A DNA stretch of 64,000 nucleotides from contig NZ_JYLI01000009.1 of the NCBI RefSeq assembly GCF_001439785.1, forward strand, positions 162,254 to 226,253, written 5' to 3'. The position numbers were made by a program, and so were the translations under genes. The stretch is from Pseudomonas poae (GTDB lineage: Bacteria; Pseudomonadota; Gammaproteobacteria; Pseudomonadales; Pseudomonadaceae). Within the stretch, counting starts at the first letter, position 1. The number at the start of each line of letters is the position of its first letter. Below the pieces are notes generated by a model. The model did not search any database and was not told the DNA's origin. It worked only from the letters and a program-made list of their open reading frames with translations. Below are positions 19,705-29,547 of the stretch, piece by piece.

Positions 19705-21396
19705 ATGAGCGAAAGCTTTGCGGAACTCTTTGAAGAAAGCCTAAAAACCCTGAACCTTCAGGCAGGCTCCATCATCACCGGTGTTATCGTTGATATCGAT
19801 TACCAAGCTCGTTGGGTAACCGTTCACGCTGGTCTGAAGTCTGAAGCTCTGATCCCGCTGGAACAGTTCTACAACGATGCTGGCGAGCTGAACATCAACG
19901 TCGGTGACGAAGTTCACGTTGCTCTGGACTCGGTTGAAGACGGTTTCGGTGAAACCAAGCTGTCCCGTGAAAAAGCCAAGCGCGCTGAATGCTGGATTGT
20001 TCTCGAAGCAGCCTTCGCAGCTGAAGAAGTGGTCAAGGGCGTTATCAACGGTAAGGTTAAAGGCGGCTTCACTGTCGACGTTAACGGCATCCGTGCGTTC
20101 CTGCCAGGTTCTTTGGTCGACGTCCGTCCAGTGCGCGACACCACGCACCTGGAAGGCAAGGAACTCGAATTCAAGGTCATCAAGCTCGATCAGAAGCGCA
20201 ACAACGTTGTCGTTTCCCGCCGCAGCGTCCTGGAAGCAGAGAACTCCGCCGAGCGTGAAGCTCTGCTGGAATCCCTGCAGGAAGGCCAACAAGTCAAAGG
20301 TATCGTCAAAAACCTCACCGATTACGGCGCATTCGTCGATCTGGGTGGCGTCGATGGCTTGCTGCACATTACCGACATGGCCTGGAAGCGTATCAAGCAT
20401 CCTTCCGAAATCGTCAACGTTGGCGACGAGATCGATGTCAAGGTTCTGAAATACGATCGCGAACGCAACCGTGTTTCCCTGGGCCTGAAGCAACTGGGTG
20501 AAGATCCATGGGTTGCTATCAAAGCTCGTTACCCGGAAAGCACTCGCGTTACCGCGCGTGTAACCAACCTGACCGACTACGGCTGCTTCGCTGAGCTGGA
20601 AGAAGGCGTGGAAGGCCTGGTACACGTTTCCGAAATGGACTGGACCAACAAGAACATCCACCCTTCGAAAGTCGTACAAGTCGGCGACGAAGTGGAAGTT
20701 ATGGTTCTGGACATCGACGAAGAGCGTCGTCGTATCTCCCTGGGTATCAAGCAGTGCAAATCCAACCCATGGGAAGATTTCTCCGGCCAGTTCAACAAGG
20801 GCGATAAAATCTCCGGCACCATCAAGTCGATCACCGATTTCGGTATCTTCATTGGTCTGGACGGCGGCATCGACGGCCTTGTTCACCTGTCCGACATCTC
20901 CTGGAACGAAGTCGGCGAAGAAGCTGTTCGTCGTTTCAAGAAGGGCGACGAGCTGGACACCGTTATCCTGTCGGTTGACCCAGAGCGCGAGCGCATCTCC
21001 CTGGGTATCAAGCAACTGGAAAGCGATCCGTTCTCTGAATTCGTTCAGGACAACGACAAAGGCGCCATCGTTAAAGGCATCGTGAAAGAAGTTGACGCTA
21101 AAGGCGCCATCATCACGTTGGCCGACGATATCGAAGCGACTCTGAAAGCCTCCGAAATCAGCCGTGACCGCGTTGAAGACGCGCGCAACGTTCTGAAAGA
21201 AGGCCAGGAAGTAGAAGCCAAGATCATCAGCGTTGACCGCAAGAGCCGTGTAATCCAGCTCTCCATCAAGTCGAAAGACGATGCTGAAGAGAAAGAAGCC
21301 ATCCAGAGCTTGAAAGACAAGCCTTCGGATAGCATCGCTGCTGGTCCTACCACTCTGGGCGACCTGTTGCGTGCACAAATGGAAAAACAGAACTAA
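19705..21396 (+). CDS. rpsA: 30S ribosomal protein S1
   Basis: This 563-residue protein has six consecutive S1 (OB-fold) RNA-binding repeats; the later ones carry recognisable units such as [35 protein letters not shown] and [19 protein letters not shown]1 recruits structured or weak-SD mRNAs to the small subunit. ATG 19705 with AGGA 9 nt upstream gives the normal Pseudomonas length; an in-frame upstream extension to 19660 crosses the leader hairpin and is rejected. Codon choice is strongly biased, as expected of a highly expressed gene. A terminator follows. Confidence 0.99.
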   Translation: MSESFAELFEESLKTLNLQAGSIITGVIVDIDYQARWVTVHAGLKSEALIPLEQFYNDAGELNINVGDEVHVALDSVEDGFGETKLSREKAKRAECWIVLEAAFAAEEVVKGVINGKVKGGFTVDVNGIRAFLPGSLVDVRPVRDTTHLEGKELEFKVIKLDQKRNNVVVSRRSVLEAENSAEREALLESLQEGQQVKGIVKNLTDYGAFVDLGGVDGLLHITDMAWKRIKHPSEIVNVGDEIDVKVLKYDRERNRVSLGLKQLGEDPWVAIKARYPESTRVTARVTNLTDYGCFAELEEGVEGLVHVSEMDWTNKNIHPSKVVQVGDEVEVMVLDIDEERRRISLGIKQCKSNPWEDFSGQFNKGDKISGTIKSITDFGIFIGLDGGIDGLVHLSDISWNEVGEEAVRRFKKGDELDTVILSVDPERERISLGIKQLESDPFSEFVQDNDKGAIVKGIVKEVDAKGAIITLADDIEATLKASEISRDRVEDARNVLKEGQEVEAKIISVDRKSRVIQLSIKSKDDAEEKEAIQSLKDKPSDSIAAGPTTLGDLLRAQMEKQN

Positions 21397-21413
21397 GTTC
21401 TGTCAGACCATAG

Positions 21414-21442
21414 AAAAGGGGCGACTTCGGTCGCCCTTTTTT
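21414..21442 (+). terminator. Rho-independent terminator of rpsA
   Basis: GGGGCGAC and GTCGCCCT enclose a TTCG tetraloop, preceded by AAAA and followed by TTTTTTG. The stem, stable tetraloop and T-tract make a strong intrinsic terminator 18 nt after the rpsA stop. Confidence 0.92.
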
Positions 21443-21556
21443 GTGCCTGAAATTCGTTGAATCATCCTTGGAGGGCTCTGGTCTACAGGTCGTTGTCAGA
21501 ACTGGCTATAGTCATTGTAAAAGCGCTCTCGGCGTTTTGTTTCAGTAAGGATTTGA

Positions 21557-21841
21557 ATGAACAAGCTTATTGTGGTGCTCGTATTGGTGGTGCTGTCAGG
21601 ATGTTCAGTCACCAGCGCAAAAACGCACGTCAAGCGCGGCGTGAGTGGGATAGAGATCGACTGCTCTGGCCTTGGCGGTAATTGGGAGAAGTGCGAGAAG
21701 CGCGCTGCTCGCGAATGCAAGATGCAGGGCTATAAGGTGATCACGCGGTCCAGCGATGCGAAGGATGAGGAGGGCGATTACTTGTTCGGTTGGAATCCTG
21801 CCGGTGCAGTCACTCGAACCATGCTGGTGATCTGTAAATAA
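21557..21841 (+). CDS. Small predicted lipoprotein
   Basis: This 94-residue protein begins with a lipoprotein signal MNKLIVVLVLVVLSGC; the lipobox LSGC puts the acylated cysteine at residue 16. The mature part is short, polar and has further cysteines (near residues 38, 47, 55 and the penultimate position), which could form disulfides in the periplasm. I do not recognise a family. ATG 21557 has AAGG 6 nt upstream. It sits alone between the rpsA terminator and ihfB with its own spacer, so it is probably transcribed separately. Confidence 0.75.
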   Translation: MNKLIVVLVLVVLSGCSVTSAKTHVKRGVSGIEIDCSGLGGNWEKCEKRAARECKMQGYKVITRSSDAKDEEGDYLFGWNPAGAVTRTMLVICK

Positions 21842-21962
21842 GCTCGCGTGTGGTCTCGGATTAACCTGCACATAAGTTATTGTATAGGCTGTTCAAATTC
21901 ATCAAGTCATGCTAAAACCTTCGAAGCGCTTTTCCTAGCTGCTTGAAAAAGAAGGGAAAAAT

Positions 21963-22259
21963 ATGACGAAGTCGGAGTTGATCGAACGAATTGTCACCCA
22001 TCAGGGGCTGCTCTCATCCAAGGATGTTGAGCTGGCTATCAAGACCATGCTTGAGCAAATGTCCCAGTGCCTGGCTACCGGAGATCGCATCGAGATCCGT
22101 GGCTTCGGCAGTTTCTCCCTGCACTACCGTGCCCCCCGCGTTGGCCGCAATCCAAAGACAGGCCAATCCGTCAGCCTTGACGGTAAATTCGTCCCTCATT
22201 TCAAGCCGGGCAAAGAGTTGCGCGACCGGGTGAACGAAGAAGAGGAAGAGGGCGTCTGA
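21963..22259 (+). CDS. ihfB: Integration host factor subunit beta
   Basis: This 98-residue DNABII protein begins [15 protein letters not shown] and has the signature [21 protein letters not shown], including the beta-arm tip with RNPKTG and its intercalating proline. It heterodimerises with IhfA to bend DNA sharply at specific sites. The C-terminal acidic extension (NEEEEEG) is longer than in E. coli. ATG 21963 has GAAGGGA upstream. In Pseudomonas this gene marks the left boundary of the O-antigen locus, as it does here. Confidence 0.97.
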   Translation: MTKSELIERIVTHQGLLSSKDVELAIKTMLEQMSQCLATGDRIEIRGFGSFSLHYRAPRVGRNPKTGQSVSLDGKFVPHFKPGKELRDRVNEEEEEGV

Positions 22260-22283
22260 GTGTTTTTGGAGTAGGAGAAAGTT

Positions 22284-22526
22284 ATGCGTGGGGTTAAGCG
22301 CGTTGTTGCGGTATTTGCGGTGCTGATTGTTGCTTTGGTGATGCTTGGGTTTGTATTGGAAAATCAGCAGGGCGTATCACTTTCGTTCCTGGGGCAGGCT
22401 ACCAGGGAGCTGCCTGTTTCGGTGTTTGTGGTGGTGGCGTTAATTGTAGGGATGTTGGTAGGGCCGTTGCTGGGTGTTGTGGTAGGTCGTCGTGATCGTG
22501 TCTCTGTCGCAGAGAGGCGAAGCTGA
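22284..22526 (+). CDS. lapA: LapA-family (DUF1049) inner-membrane protein
   Basis: This 80-residue protein has two hydrophobic segments (about residues 5-23 and 43-67) separated by ENQQGVSLSFLGQATRELP, the DUF1049 pattern. In E. coli, LapA (YciS) works with LapB to control LpxC turnover and lipopolysaccharide assembly. It lies 24 nt after ihfB with a ribosome site TAGGAG and is likely cotranscribed. No lapB homologue is adjacent here. Confidence 0.85.
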   Translation: MRGVKRVVAVFAVLIVALVMLGFVLENQQGVSLSFLGQATRELPVSVFVVVALIVGMLVGPLLGVVVGRRDRVSVAERRS

Positions 22527-22945
22527 AGCGTACTCTCGCTTCTTTGGGCTGGTCTGAGTAAAGGATTTTAGGACCGTCTGTCAGAAAATGTCGCTCGTGG
22601 AAATGCTCAAGTGCTCAGTCTTTTTTCTAATTGAGAGTGCTTCAATGGCTGGCATTCCGTTAAATCATTGGTTGCCATCTTCAGATCTGAAATTTTCCCT
22701 ACGCCTCCTTGTCGCTCAGCATAACTGATAGAGATTTGCCCGGCTTTGTAAGTAAAGACCTACAGACATGTCAAGGCTTGTAATAAACCAAAGAGATGGC
22801 AAAATGAAATCTGTTCTCGATAACAGGCAGTTTGTGCGCTCGGAATTTGGCAGAGACGCTCGGTTCAGGCGATCATCCAATTAGAAAAAACACATTTTGT
22901 CTGCATAACGAGCCCGCAGTTTCTTCTTGAAGGCAGGTTTTTGTT
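22527..22945. other. Spacer before the O-antigen cluster
   Basis: This 419-bp AT-richer spacer between lapA and wzz holds no convincing gene. It should carry the O-antigen cluster promoter, but no clean sigma70 pair stands out, and neither a JUMPstart sequence nor an ops element (GGCGGTAGCGTG) is present, so RfaH-type antitermination is not indicated from this spacer. Confidence 0.4.
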
Positions 22946-24283
22946 GTGAGTAGTAGTCTTCGCGTCACCCCGGTGCATCTTGCGGGAAAATTTGGCCTTG
23001 AAATGCTTTTTCAGGGGCTGTGGCAAAATAAGGTTCTAATTTTTGCTGTCGTTGTGCTTGTCGGCGCTCTGTCGGCCGTTTACGCCTTTTTAGTTACGCC
23101 AGAGTATCAAGTGACCAGCATGCTGCGCCCTGCCGCAATTAACGAGTTGGACGCTTTGAATAGGTCTGAAGTTTATACGCTTCCACCGGCGCAAGCGTTG
23201 ATTAAAGTGGGGGAGGCGCTTGAGTCTTACGATATTCGTCTTGGTTTCTTTCGCTCGCATCAAAATCTGTTCAAGGCTTTCTCGCGCCCAGGGAGAACAT
23301 TGGAGCAGAGTTTTGAGGAATTCAACAAAAATTCAATAAATCTTGAAGTTCCGGATCCCAAGAAAGCGGACGCACTAAGCAACTACATTAAGCTTGAAAT
23401 GACCTATCCCAAGGGAGTAGACGGGGTCTCTATTCTCAATGGGTTTATCGAATACGCAATTAATGCGGAGCGGCAACAGATTGCTGCTGACTTGAGTGTG
23501 ATTGTTAAAAATCGATTAACGGAAATTGAAGGAAAGTTAAGCGCGGCTCGCTCAAGTTACGAAATGGATAAAGAGGCCAAGATTGCAAAGTTGGCCGAGA
23601 AAGATGTGCTTCATCGTGCTCAATTGCAAGATGAGCTCAAGGCGTTGCGCGCTCAGCTAACGGCCGTTCGTAGCGATCGACTGGCTTTGTTGGGTGAGTC
23701 CATTGCAATTGCTAAATCACTTGGAATACAAAAACCATCTACGCTTTCGTCATTAGGTGATAAAACCAATAATCGGTCATCCAACGTGATTCGTACCGAA
23801 ATCAATAATCAGCAAGTCCCTCTGTACTTCATGGGGGTCGAGGCGCTGGAGGCAGAGCGTAGCGCTCTGCTACAGCGCAAGAGTGATGACTTTACCGATG
23901 TCCGTATCGCGCAAATCGCCAAGGACCTTCAATTGCTGCAGTCTAATCGCGAGATTGAGTTGCTGAATAATCGTAAGAACGAAGATCTGTTTTTAAGTAA
24001 TGTTGCGCCTCTTCGGGGTGAGCAGGCCCGGCTCCGTAGTCTGAATCTTGATATGGCGCAGTTGAAATTGGTCGTCATAGATAAGCTGGCGCTCGAGCCG
24101 ATTAAGCCGATTAAACCGAAAAAAGTTCTTATTCTGCTGTCCGGTCTGATTTTGGGTGGAGTCCTCGGTGTTTTGATCGCCCTGGCGCGTTCACTGCTGT
24201 TAATTAGGCGCAATGCCGCAGTTGATAGAGCGGCGCACTCACAGCATGCCGTGATCGCAGAGCCAGCAAAAATTGAGCGGTGA
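22946..24283 (+). CDS. wzz: O-antigen chain-length regulator Wzz (polysaccharide co-polymerase)
   Basis: This 445-residue protein has one membrane segment near residues 32-55 (VLIFAVVVLVGALSAVYAFL), a long periplasmic part with coiled-coil helices (about 190-380), and a C-terminal membrane segment near 393-415 preceded by a proline-rich PIKPIKPKK, the PCP1/Wzz layout. Wzz sets the modal chain length with Wzy. The length exceeds that of E. coli WzzB and resembles the longer Wzz variants. The start is GTG 22946, 8 nt after an AAGGCAGG ribosome site. It heads the cluster but is separated from the next gene by 479 bp. Confidence 0.88.
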   Translation: MSSSLRVTPVHLAGKFGLEMLFQGLWQNKVLIFAVVVLVGALSAVYAFLVTPEYQVTSMLRPAAINELDALNRSEVYTLPPAQALIKVGEALESYDIRLGFFRSHQNLFKAFSRPGRTLEQSFEEFNKNSINLEVPDPKKADALSNYIKLEMTYPKGVDGVSILNGFIEYAINAERQQIAADLSVIVKNRLTEIEGKLSAARSSYEMDKEAKIAKLAEKDVLHRAQLQDELKALRAQLTAVRSDRLALLGESIAIAKSLGIQKPSTLSSLGDKTNNRSSNVIRTEINNQQVPLYFMGVEALEAERSALLQRKSDDFTDVRIAQIAKDLQLLQSNREIELLNNRKNEDLFLSNVAPLRGEQARLRSLNLDMAQLKLVVIDKLALEPIKPIKPKKVLILLSGLILGGVLGVLIALARSLLLIRRNAAVDRAAHSQHAVIAEPAKIER

Positions 24284-24762
24284 GCTGGCATCAGGGCTAT
24301 CACGCGCTCTGGCTCAAGGCGTTGACTTGCTGATCTGAGACCAAAACGATCACGCATTCGGGCCGCTGGTAGCAGATCTGGCTTTGGCGGATTCATATGG
24401 TGAAGTTAATGTAGCGCCAACGCTTATTTGGTGAGTCATCTCGTAGTATGCTTGCCACGCGTCTTCGCTCTGGCGTATGGAGCAATTACGAAGTTTTTTG
24501 CAGCGAATTGCACTTGAAAGGCTAAACTCGACGAAACCGTCCGGGTGCGGGCATGGCATAGTGATATTAGCTGTGGCGTTCACGATGTTGCCGTGACGCC
24601 CAGCTGGCGCGCAAAGAGTGTCAGCAAGTCGTTGGGAATTTCTCGCCGATGGGTGAGATAGGCCTGCGAAGCCTGTTGTCAGAGGTCTTGATTCACAGGA
24701 TGTTGAAGTATTCAGTGCTGAAGATGGTTCAGTGAAATTTTATTTTTTATTAGGCTTTGATT
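24284..24762. other. Long spacer between wzz and the nucleotide-sugar genes
   Basis: This 479-bp stretch has no well-supported gene. A 77-codon minus-strand frame (24350-24583) begins with GTG, lacks a clear ribosome site and matches no family I recognise. The plus strand has short frames broken by stops. It may be decayed coding DNA at the joint where cluster cassettes are exchanged, or hold a separate promoter for the operon from 24763. The last bases before 24763 are very T-rich. Confidence 0.35.
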
Positions 24763-26040
24763 ATGCAAAAACTGGAAGATATTAAGCTCGCCATTATAGG
24801 TCTTGGATATGTTGGCTTGCCCCTTGCGGTGGAGTTTGGCAAGCATCGGACGGTGGTTGGGTTTGACATCAACCAGCCGCGTATCGAGGCCCTGAGAGCA
24901 GGGCACGACGCCACGTTGGAAGTGAGCGATGAGGAGTTGAAGCAGGCCGGTAAGCTCAGCTTCAGTTTTAATCTGGACGAATTGTCCAGCTGCAATACGT
25001 TCGTCGTGACAGTGCCTACGCCGATTGATGAGTACAACCAGCCAGACCTTACTCCACTGATCAAAGCGTCAGAAAGTATCGGTAAGGTACTGAAGAAAGG
25101 CGACTTGGTTATTTATGAGTCGACCGTCTATCCCGGCGCAACCGAAGAAGACTGTGTGCCCATACTTGAGAAGTTTTCAGGATTAAAATTCAACGTCGAT
25201 TTTTTTGCCGGATACAGCCCTGAGCGTATTAATCCGGGAGACAAGGAGCATCGTGTCACTACGATCAAGAAGGTGACTTCCGGATCTACACCTGAGATCG
25301 CTGACCTAGTGGATGCTCTTTACAACCAGATCATTATTGCGGGCACGCACAAGGCAAGCAGCATTAAAGTTGCCGAAGCTGCAAAGGTTATTGAAAACAC
25401 ACAGCGCGACTTAAACATCGCTCTAATCAATGAATTGGCCATTATTTTCAATAAAATGGGTATTGATACGGAGTCAGTGCTCCAGGCTGCGGGTACGAAA
25501 TGGAATTTCCTGCCATTTCGGCCTGGCTTGGTGGGCGGTCACTGCATCGGCGTCGACCCCTACTACTTGACTCACAAGGCTCAGTCCATCGGCTATCACC
25601 CCGAAATCATTCTCGCGGGTCGTCGTCTCAATGACGGAATGGGCGCGTATGTGGTCTCCCAGTTGGTAAAAACGATGGTTAAGCGCCGTATTCATGTCGA
25701 TGGCGCTCGTGTACTGATTATGGGCCTGGCGTTCAAGGAGAACTGCCCGGACCTGCGTAACACGCGAATCGTGGATATTGTCAATGAGTTGAAAGAGTAC
25801 AATATTGCAGTGGATATTTATGATCCATGGGTCAGCCCTGAAGAGGCCAACCGTGAATATGGCATAACGCCTATTGCCGAACCGGGCACTGATGTCTATG
25901 ACGGTATTGTGCTGGCCGTTGCACATAATGAATTCAAGGCACTGGGCGCTGAAAAAATTCGCAAGTTTGGTAAGTCTGAGCATGTTCTTTACGATCTAAA
26001 ATATCTGCTGAGTCGTGAAGAGTCTGATATTCGTTTGTAA
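24763..26040 (+). CDS. wbpO: UDP-N-acetyl-hexosamine 6-dehydrogenase (WbpO/TviB type)
   Basis: This 425-residue UDP-sugar dehydrogenase has the NAD-binding [15 protein letters not shown] near residues 13-27, the family [13 protein letters not shown] with its lid region near 120, the catalytic cysteine in [12 protein letters not shown] near 262, and [14 protein letters not shown] near 325. It oxidises UDP-GlcNAc (or UDP-GalNAc) at C6 to the uronic acid. Length and motif details match Salmonella TviB and P. aeruginosa O6 WbpO more than UDP-glucose dehydrogenase. ATG 24763 has AGG 8 nt upstream. The next gene is the matching epimerase, and together they make UDP-GalNAcA. Confidence 0.92.
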   Translation: MQKLEDIKLAIIGLGYVGLPLAVEFGKHRTVVGFDINQPRIEALRAGHDATLEVSDEELKQAGKLSFSFNLDELSSCNTFVVTVPTPIDEYNQPDLTPLIKASESIGKVLKKGDLVIYESTVYPGATEEDCVPILEKFSGLKFNVDFFAGYSPERINPGDKEHRVTTIKKVTSGSTPEIADLVDALYNQIIIAGTHKASSIKVAEAAKVIENTQRDLNIALINELAIIFNKMGIDTESVLQAAGTKWNFLPFRPGLVGGHCIGVDPYYLTHKAQSIGYHPEIILAGRRLNDGMGAYVVSQLVKTMVKRRIHVDGARVLIMGLAFKENCPDLRNTRIVDIVNELKEYNIAVDIYDPWVSPEEANREYGITPIAEPGTDVYDGIVLAVAHNEFKALGAEKIRKFGKSEHVLYDLKYLLSREESDIRL

Positions 26041-26084
26041 TTTTATTTATGTGTTCTATTTTTCAATAAACGAAGAGCCAATTT

Positions 26085-27110
26085 ATGTCCCGCTATGAAA
26101 CGCTCCTGGAAACACTCAAGACCTCACCTAAAACGTGGTTGATCACTGGGGTGGCTGGATTTATTGGCTCCAATTTATTGGAGACCTTGCTTGGTCTGAA
26201 TCAAGTTGTTGTCGGCCTTGACAACTTTGCGACGGGCCATCAGCGCAATCTCGATGAGGTTAAAGGTACGGTCGCTGCGCAGCAGTGGGCTCGTTTTAGC
26301 TTCATCGAAGGTGATATCAAGGTATTGGATGACTGTCAGCGCGCATGTGGAGGGGTGGATTACGTATTGCACCAGGCGGCGCTTGGGTCGGTACCACGTT
26401 CCCTCAATGACCCAATCGCTACAAATGCTACCAATATTGATGGCTTCCTTAACATGTTGGTGGCGGCCAGGGATGCGCAAGTAAAAAGTTTCACTTACGC
26501 TGCCAGTAGTTCTACTTACGGAGATCACCCGGGTTTGCCGAAAGTGGAAGACGTTATTGGCAAACCACTCTCCCCATACGCAGTTACCAAATATGTCAAC
26601 GAGCTCTACGCTGATGTTTTCGCAAAGTGTTATGGCTTTGATACTATTGGTCTTCGGTATTTTAATGTTTTCGGTAAGCGTCAAGACCCTGAGGGAGCAT
26701 ATGCAGCAGTGATACCCAAATGGGCTGCCTCCATGATCAATGACGAAGACGTTTTTATCAATGGCGATGGCCAAACGAGTCGGGATTTTTGTTTTATCGA
26801 AAATACCGTCCAAGCTAACTTGTTAGCTGCCACCACTACAGATTCGACCTCACGTAATCAGGTTTACAACGTTGCAGTCAGCGGTCGAACAGATCTAAAT
26901 ATGCTGTTTACTTCTCTACGTGACGCATTGGCGAAAAATGGGATTAAATATGATAAGCCACCAGTGTATCGGGATTTTCGAGCGGGGGACGTTCGCCATT
27001 CGCAAGCAGATATCAGCAAAATAAAAAATAAACTTCAGTATGAGCCGCATTTTAACATCGTTGAGGGTGTTGAAAAAGCTATGCCATGGTACGTACAGTT
27101 TTTGAGTTAA
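26085..27110 (+). CDS. wbpP: UDP-N-acetylglucosamine(uronate) C4-epimerase (WbpP/TviC type)
   Basis: This 341-residue extended SDR has [12 protein letters not shown] near residues 22-33, the serine region [12 protein letters not shown] near 140, and the YAVTK pair (Tyr, Lys) near 166-170. Length, N-terminal extension ([18 protein letters not shown]) and the [20 protein letters not shown] block are those of WbpP/TviC, which interconverts UDP-GlcNAc and UDP-GalNAc or their uronic acids. It follows wbpO by 44 nt. The wbpO-wbpP pair is the same as in P. aeruginosa serotype O6 and the Vi-antigen locus. Confidence 0.93.
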   Translation: MSRYETLLETLKTSPKTWLITGVAGFIGSNLLETLLGLNQVVVGLDNFATGHQRNLDEVKGTVAAQQWARFSFIEGDIKVLDDCQRACGGVDYVLHQAALGSVPRSLNDPIATNATNIDGFLNMLVAARDAQVKSFTYAASSSTYGDHPGLPKVEDVIGKPLSPYAVTKYVNELYADVFAKCYGFDTIGLRYFNVFGKRQDPEGAYAAVIPKWAASMINDEDVFINGDGQTSRDFCFIENTVQANLLAATTTDSTSRNQVYNVAVSGRTDLNMLFTSLRDALAKNGIKYDKPPVYRDFRAGDVRHSQADISKIKNKLQYEPHFNIVEGVEKAMPWYVQFLS

Positions 27111-27160
27111 AGTTATTTTTGACTATATGTACGTATAAATGGTAGATAGGGGGCAACAAG

Positions 27161-28585
27161 TTGCTAGCAAAACACGGGGCCGCTTATCTGGTCGTAAAGT
27201 TGATACCAGCAATATTGTCTCTTTCGGCGTTGGTGATTTTTACGCGTATTTTGACGCCTGCTGAGTACGGAGTTTATTCGCTCACTATCTTGGTTGCTGG
27301 TGTCGGTAATGCGGTATTACTACAATGGTTAAGCTTGGGCGTCGGCAGGTATCTTCCTGCCGCAGGTGACAAAGAGGATGAAAATAGGCTGCTAACGACT
27401 GCAAAATCGATTTCATTTACTGTTTTTGTTGTTGTTATTGTTTTGTCACTTGGTTGCGCAGCCCTAGGTGGGTTTTCAAAATTTTCAATAATATTCTGGG
27501 TTGTCGGTTTTTTATTTGCGGTTCAAGGTTGGCATGAACTTAACTTAAAAATTTTAAATACGTCATTAAAACCTTTTGATTATGGGAAGGTACTCATTGT
27601 AAAAAGTGCGGTTGGCTTTTTTTTATCTGTGCTTGCAGCTTACCTGGGCTTTGGTGTCGCAGGTATATTGGTCTCTATTATAGTGGGTTCAATGATGGCT
27701 TGCATAATCAGCAGGCAGATATGGAATGGCTTACCTTGGTTTTATATTGACAGGGGTTACTTGGGTAAATTATTCGCTTACGGCGCTCCGTTAACGGTTA
27801 CTTACCTCCTGATATTTATCATTGATGCATCTGATAGGTTTTTTATCGAGCGCATGGTGGGTGTTGAGGCTGTTGGCGTATATTCAGCATCGTATGAGCT
27901 GAGCCAGTATTCAATCGGCATGCTGACATCCGTCGTCCATTTGGCTGCCCTGCCATTGGTGATAAATGCATTGGCTAAAGAAGGCTTGCTGGCGGCGGGT
28001 TTAAAACTACGACAGACTTTTTCATTAGTTTTTGCGGTTGCTGTACCATTGTCGGCAGGGATGGCGTTGACCGCCCCTGATATAGCATATTCTATACTCG
28101 GAGATAAGTTTAGAGTGGGCGCTACTGTAATCATACCTTGGATCGCGTTGGCTATGTTTTTAAGTACAATGAAATCATATTACTTCGATTATGCATTTCA
28201 GTTGTCAGGATCTACTCGAATGCAGATGGGTATTGTGTTCGTAAGTGCGATCGTGAATGTTGTCTTCAACTACTTCTTAATTGCTGCGTATGGTGCTACA
28301 GGCGCAGCGATTTCGACGGTGATCGCTTTTCTTGTTTCCTTGATACTAAGCTGGATTCTAGGGTTGCATGTATTTGCCATGCCGCGCCTCCCCTATAAAA
28401 ATGCGGCGCAAGTCATACTTGCTGTGGTCGTTATGGCTGTAATTGTAAGTAGCATTAATCTTGAGCTTTCTTTATTTTCCTTTTTCTTAAAGGTCATTTT
28501 GGGTGGTGCGGCCTATATAGCTGTGTTACTAGTGTTTAATGCGCGATATTTGATTGCCAATGTTCCAGTATTTTTAAAAAAATAA
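27161..28585 (+). CDS. wzx: O-unit flippase Wzx
   Basis: This 474-residue integral membrane protein has about 12-14 hydrophobic segments, starting with the polysaccharide-flippase type N-terminus (KLIPAILSLSALVIFTRILT and PAEYGVYSL). It should move undecaprenyl-linked O-units across the inner membrane. The start is TTG 27161, with GGGGG 7 nt upstream, which decides the start. DNA here is clearly richer in A and T than the flanking housekeeping genes, as is common for transferred wzx/wzy. It lies 50 nt after wbpP and 22 nt before a glycosyltransferase. Confidence 0.88.
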   Translation: MLAKHGAAYLVVKLIPAILSLSALVIFTRILTPAEYGVYSLTILVAGVGNAVLLQWLSLGVGRYLPAAGDKEDENRLLTTAKSISFTVFVVVIVLSLGCAALGGFSKFSIIFWVVGFLFAVQGWHELNLKILNTSLKPFDYGKVLIVKSAVGFFLSVLAAYLGFGVAGILVSIIVGSMMACIISRQIWNGLPWFYIDRGYLGKLFAYGAPLTVTYLLIFIIDASDRFFIERMVGVEAVGVYSASYELSQYSIGMLTSVVHLAALPLVINALAKEGLLAAGLKLRQTFSLVFAVAVPLSAGMALTAPDIAYSILGDKFRVGATVIIPWIALAMFLSTMKSYYFDYAFQLSGSTRMQMGIVFVSAIVNVVFNYFLIAAYGATGAAISTVIAFLVSLILSWILGLHVFAMPRLPYKNAAQVILAVVVMAVIVSSINLELSLFSFFLKVILGGAAYIAVLLVFNARYLIANVPVFLKK

Positions 28586-28607
28586 TCACTGAGTGTTAGG
28601 GGGGATT

Positions 28608-29498
28608 TTGCCATATTTTACAGTGTTTACGCCGACATATAATAGAGCGTATATTTTGAGTCATGTGTATGAGTCGCTTAAGGCTCAAACCTTTCAAGAT
28701 TTCGAGTGGCTTATTATAGATGATGGTTCCACCGATGGAACGCGATTACTTGTCGAAGAATGGATGCAAGAGAAAAAGTTAAATATTCGTTACATTTATC
28801 AAAATAACAAAGGTAAGCACGCGGCGCATAATAATGCGGTCGAGAATGCAAAAGGCTATTTGTTTTTGGTTTTTGATTCTGATGATAGGTGCGTTAGCAC
28901 AGCTCTGGAACGATTGAAGTTTTATTGGGAGGATATTAGCCCATTGCAGAGAGAGCAGTTCTCAACGCTTTCAGTTTTATGCATGGACGATAATCATAAT
29001 GTTTTAGGTCACGAGTATCCAAATTATATATGTGATGTTGCTGATCCTGACCTGCAGCGGCAATACCGTTCCACTGGAGATAAGTGGGGCGTTAATGTCA
29101 CAGATATATTGAAGCAATATAAATTTCCAATCATCGAAGGTGAGCGATTTATTGCGGAAAGCATCGTTTGGAATAGAATATCACTTGCCTATTCTGCTAG
29201 ATTTGTTAATGAAAAGTTATGCGTAAAGGTTTATCGCAGTGACGGGCTTACGCAGTCCTCGGTGCGAGTCAGAGTTAACAATCCTCGTGGCACCAGCATG
29301 GTGTACCTTGAAGAGTTTAAGGTGCTGAAGGGGCTCGTTTATAGGTTTAAGTCGGCTATTAATTACGTTCGATTTGCCCTAAGGACAAAAAAAGTGGAAA
29401 TAATTTTTCCAAGTTATAAGTCCTCGCTGTTGATGATTTGTGCGCTGCCCGTGGGCTTTGTTTTTTATCTTGTTGATTCCTATCGAGTGAAGAAGTAG
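28608..29498 (+). CDS. Family 2 glycosyltransferase
   Basis: This 296-residue GT-A fold enzyme begins MPYFTVFTPTYNRAYILSHV and has LIIDDGSTDGT near residue 36 and the metal-binding FDSDD near 90. A hydrophobic segment lies near the C-terminus (SLLMICALPVGFVFYLV). It should add one sugar of the O-unit on the cytoplasmic face; the specificity cannot be read from the sequence. The start is probably TTG 28608, a few nt after AGGGGGG; an in-frame GTG at 28593 lacks a ribosome site. It lies between wzx and wzy. Confidence 0.88.
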   Translation: MPYFTVFTPTYNRAYILSHVYESLKAQTFQDFEWLIIDDGSTDGTRLLVEEWMQEKKLNIRYIYQNNKGKHAAHNNAVENAKGYLFLVFDSDDRCVSTALERLKFYWEDISPLQREQFSTLSVLCMDDNHNVLGHEYPNYICDVADPDLQRQYRSTGDKWGVNVTDILKQYKFPIIEGERFIAESIVWNRISLAYSARFVNEKLCVKVYRSDGLTQSSVRVRVNNPRGTSMVYLEEFKVLKGLVYRFKSAINYVRFALRTKKVEIIFPSYKSSLLMICALPVGFVFYLVDSYRVKK

Positions 29499-29547
29499 GT
29501 GTCAGGTTGTGGGGTTTTGTCGACTGTTTATCAGAGGTTGAGGCGAT

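Noticed and set aside
19741..21378. A 545-codon open frame opposite rpsA
   Set aside because: Repetitive because S1 repeats are read in reverse; highly biased codons of rpsA show which strand is coding.
22527..22945. JUMPstart/ops element before the O-antigen cluster
   Set aside because: Looked for GGCGGTAGCGTG and close variants; none is present.
24350..24583. Small minus-strand frame in the wzz-wbpO spacer
   Set aside because: GTG start without a ribosome site and no recognisable family; kept only as part of the spacer description.
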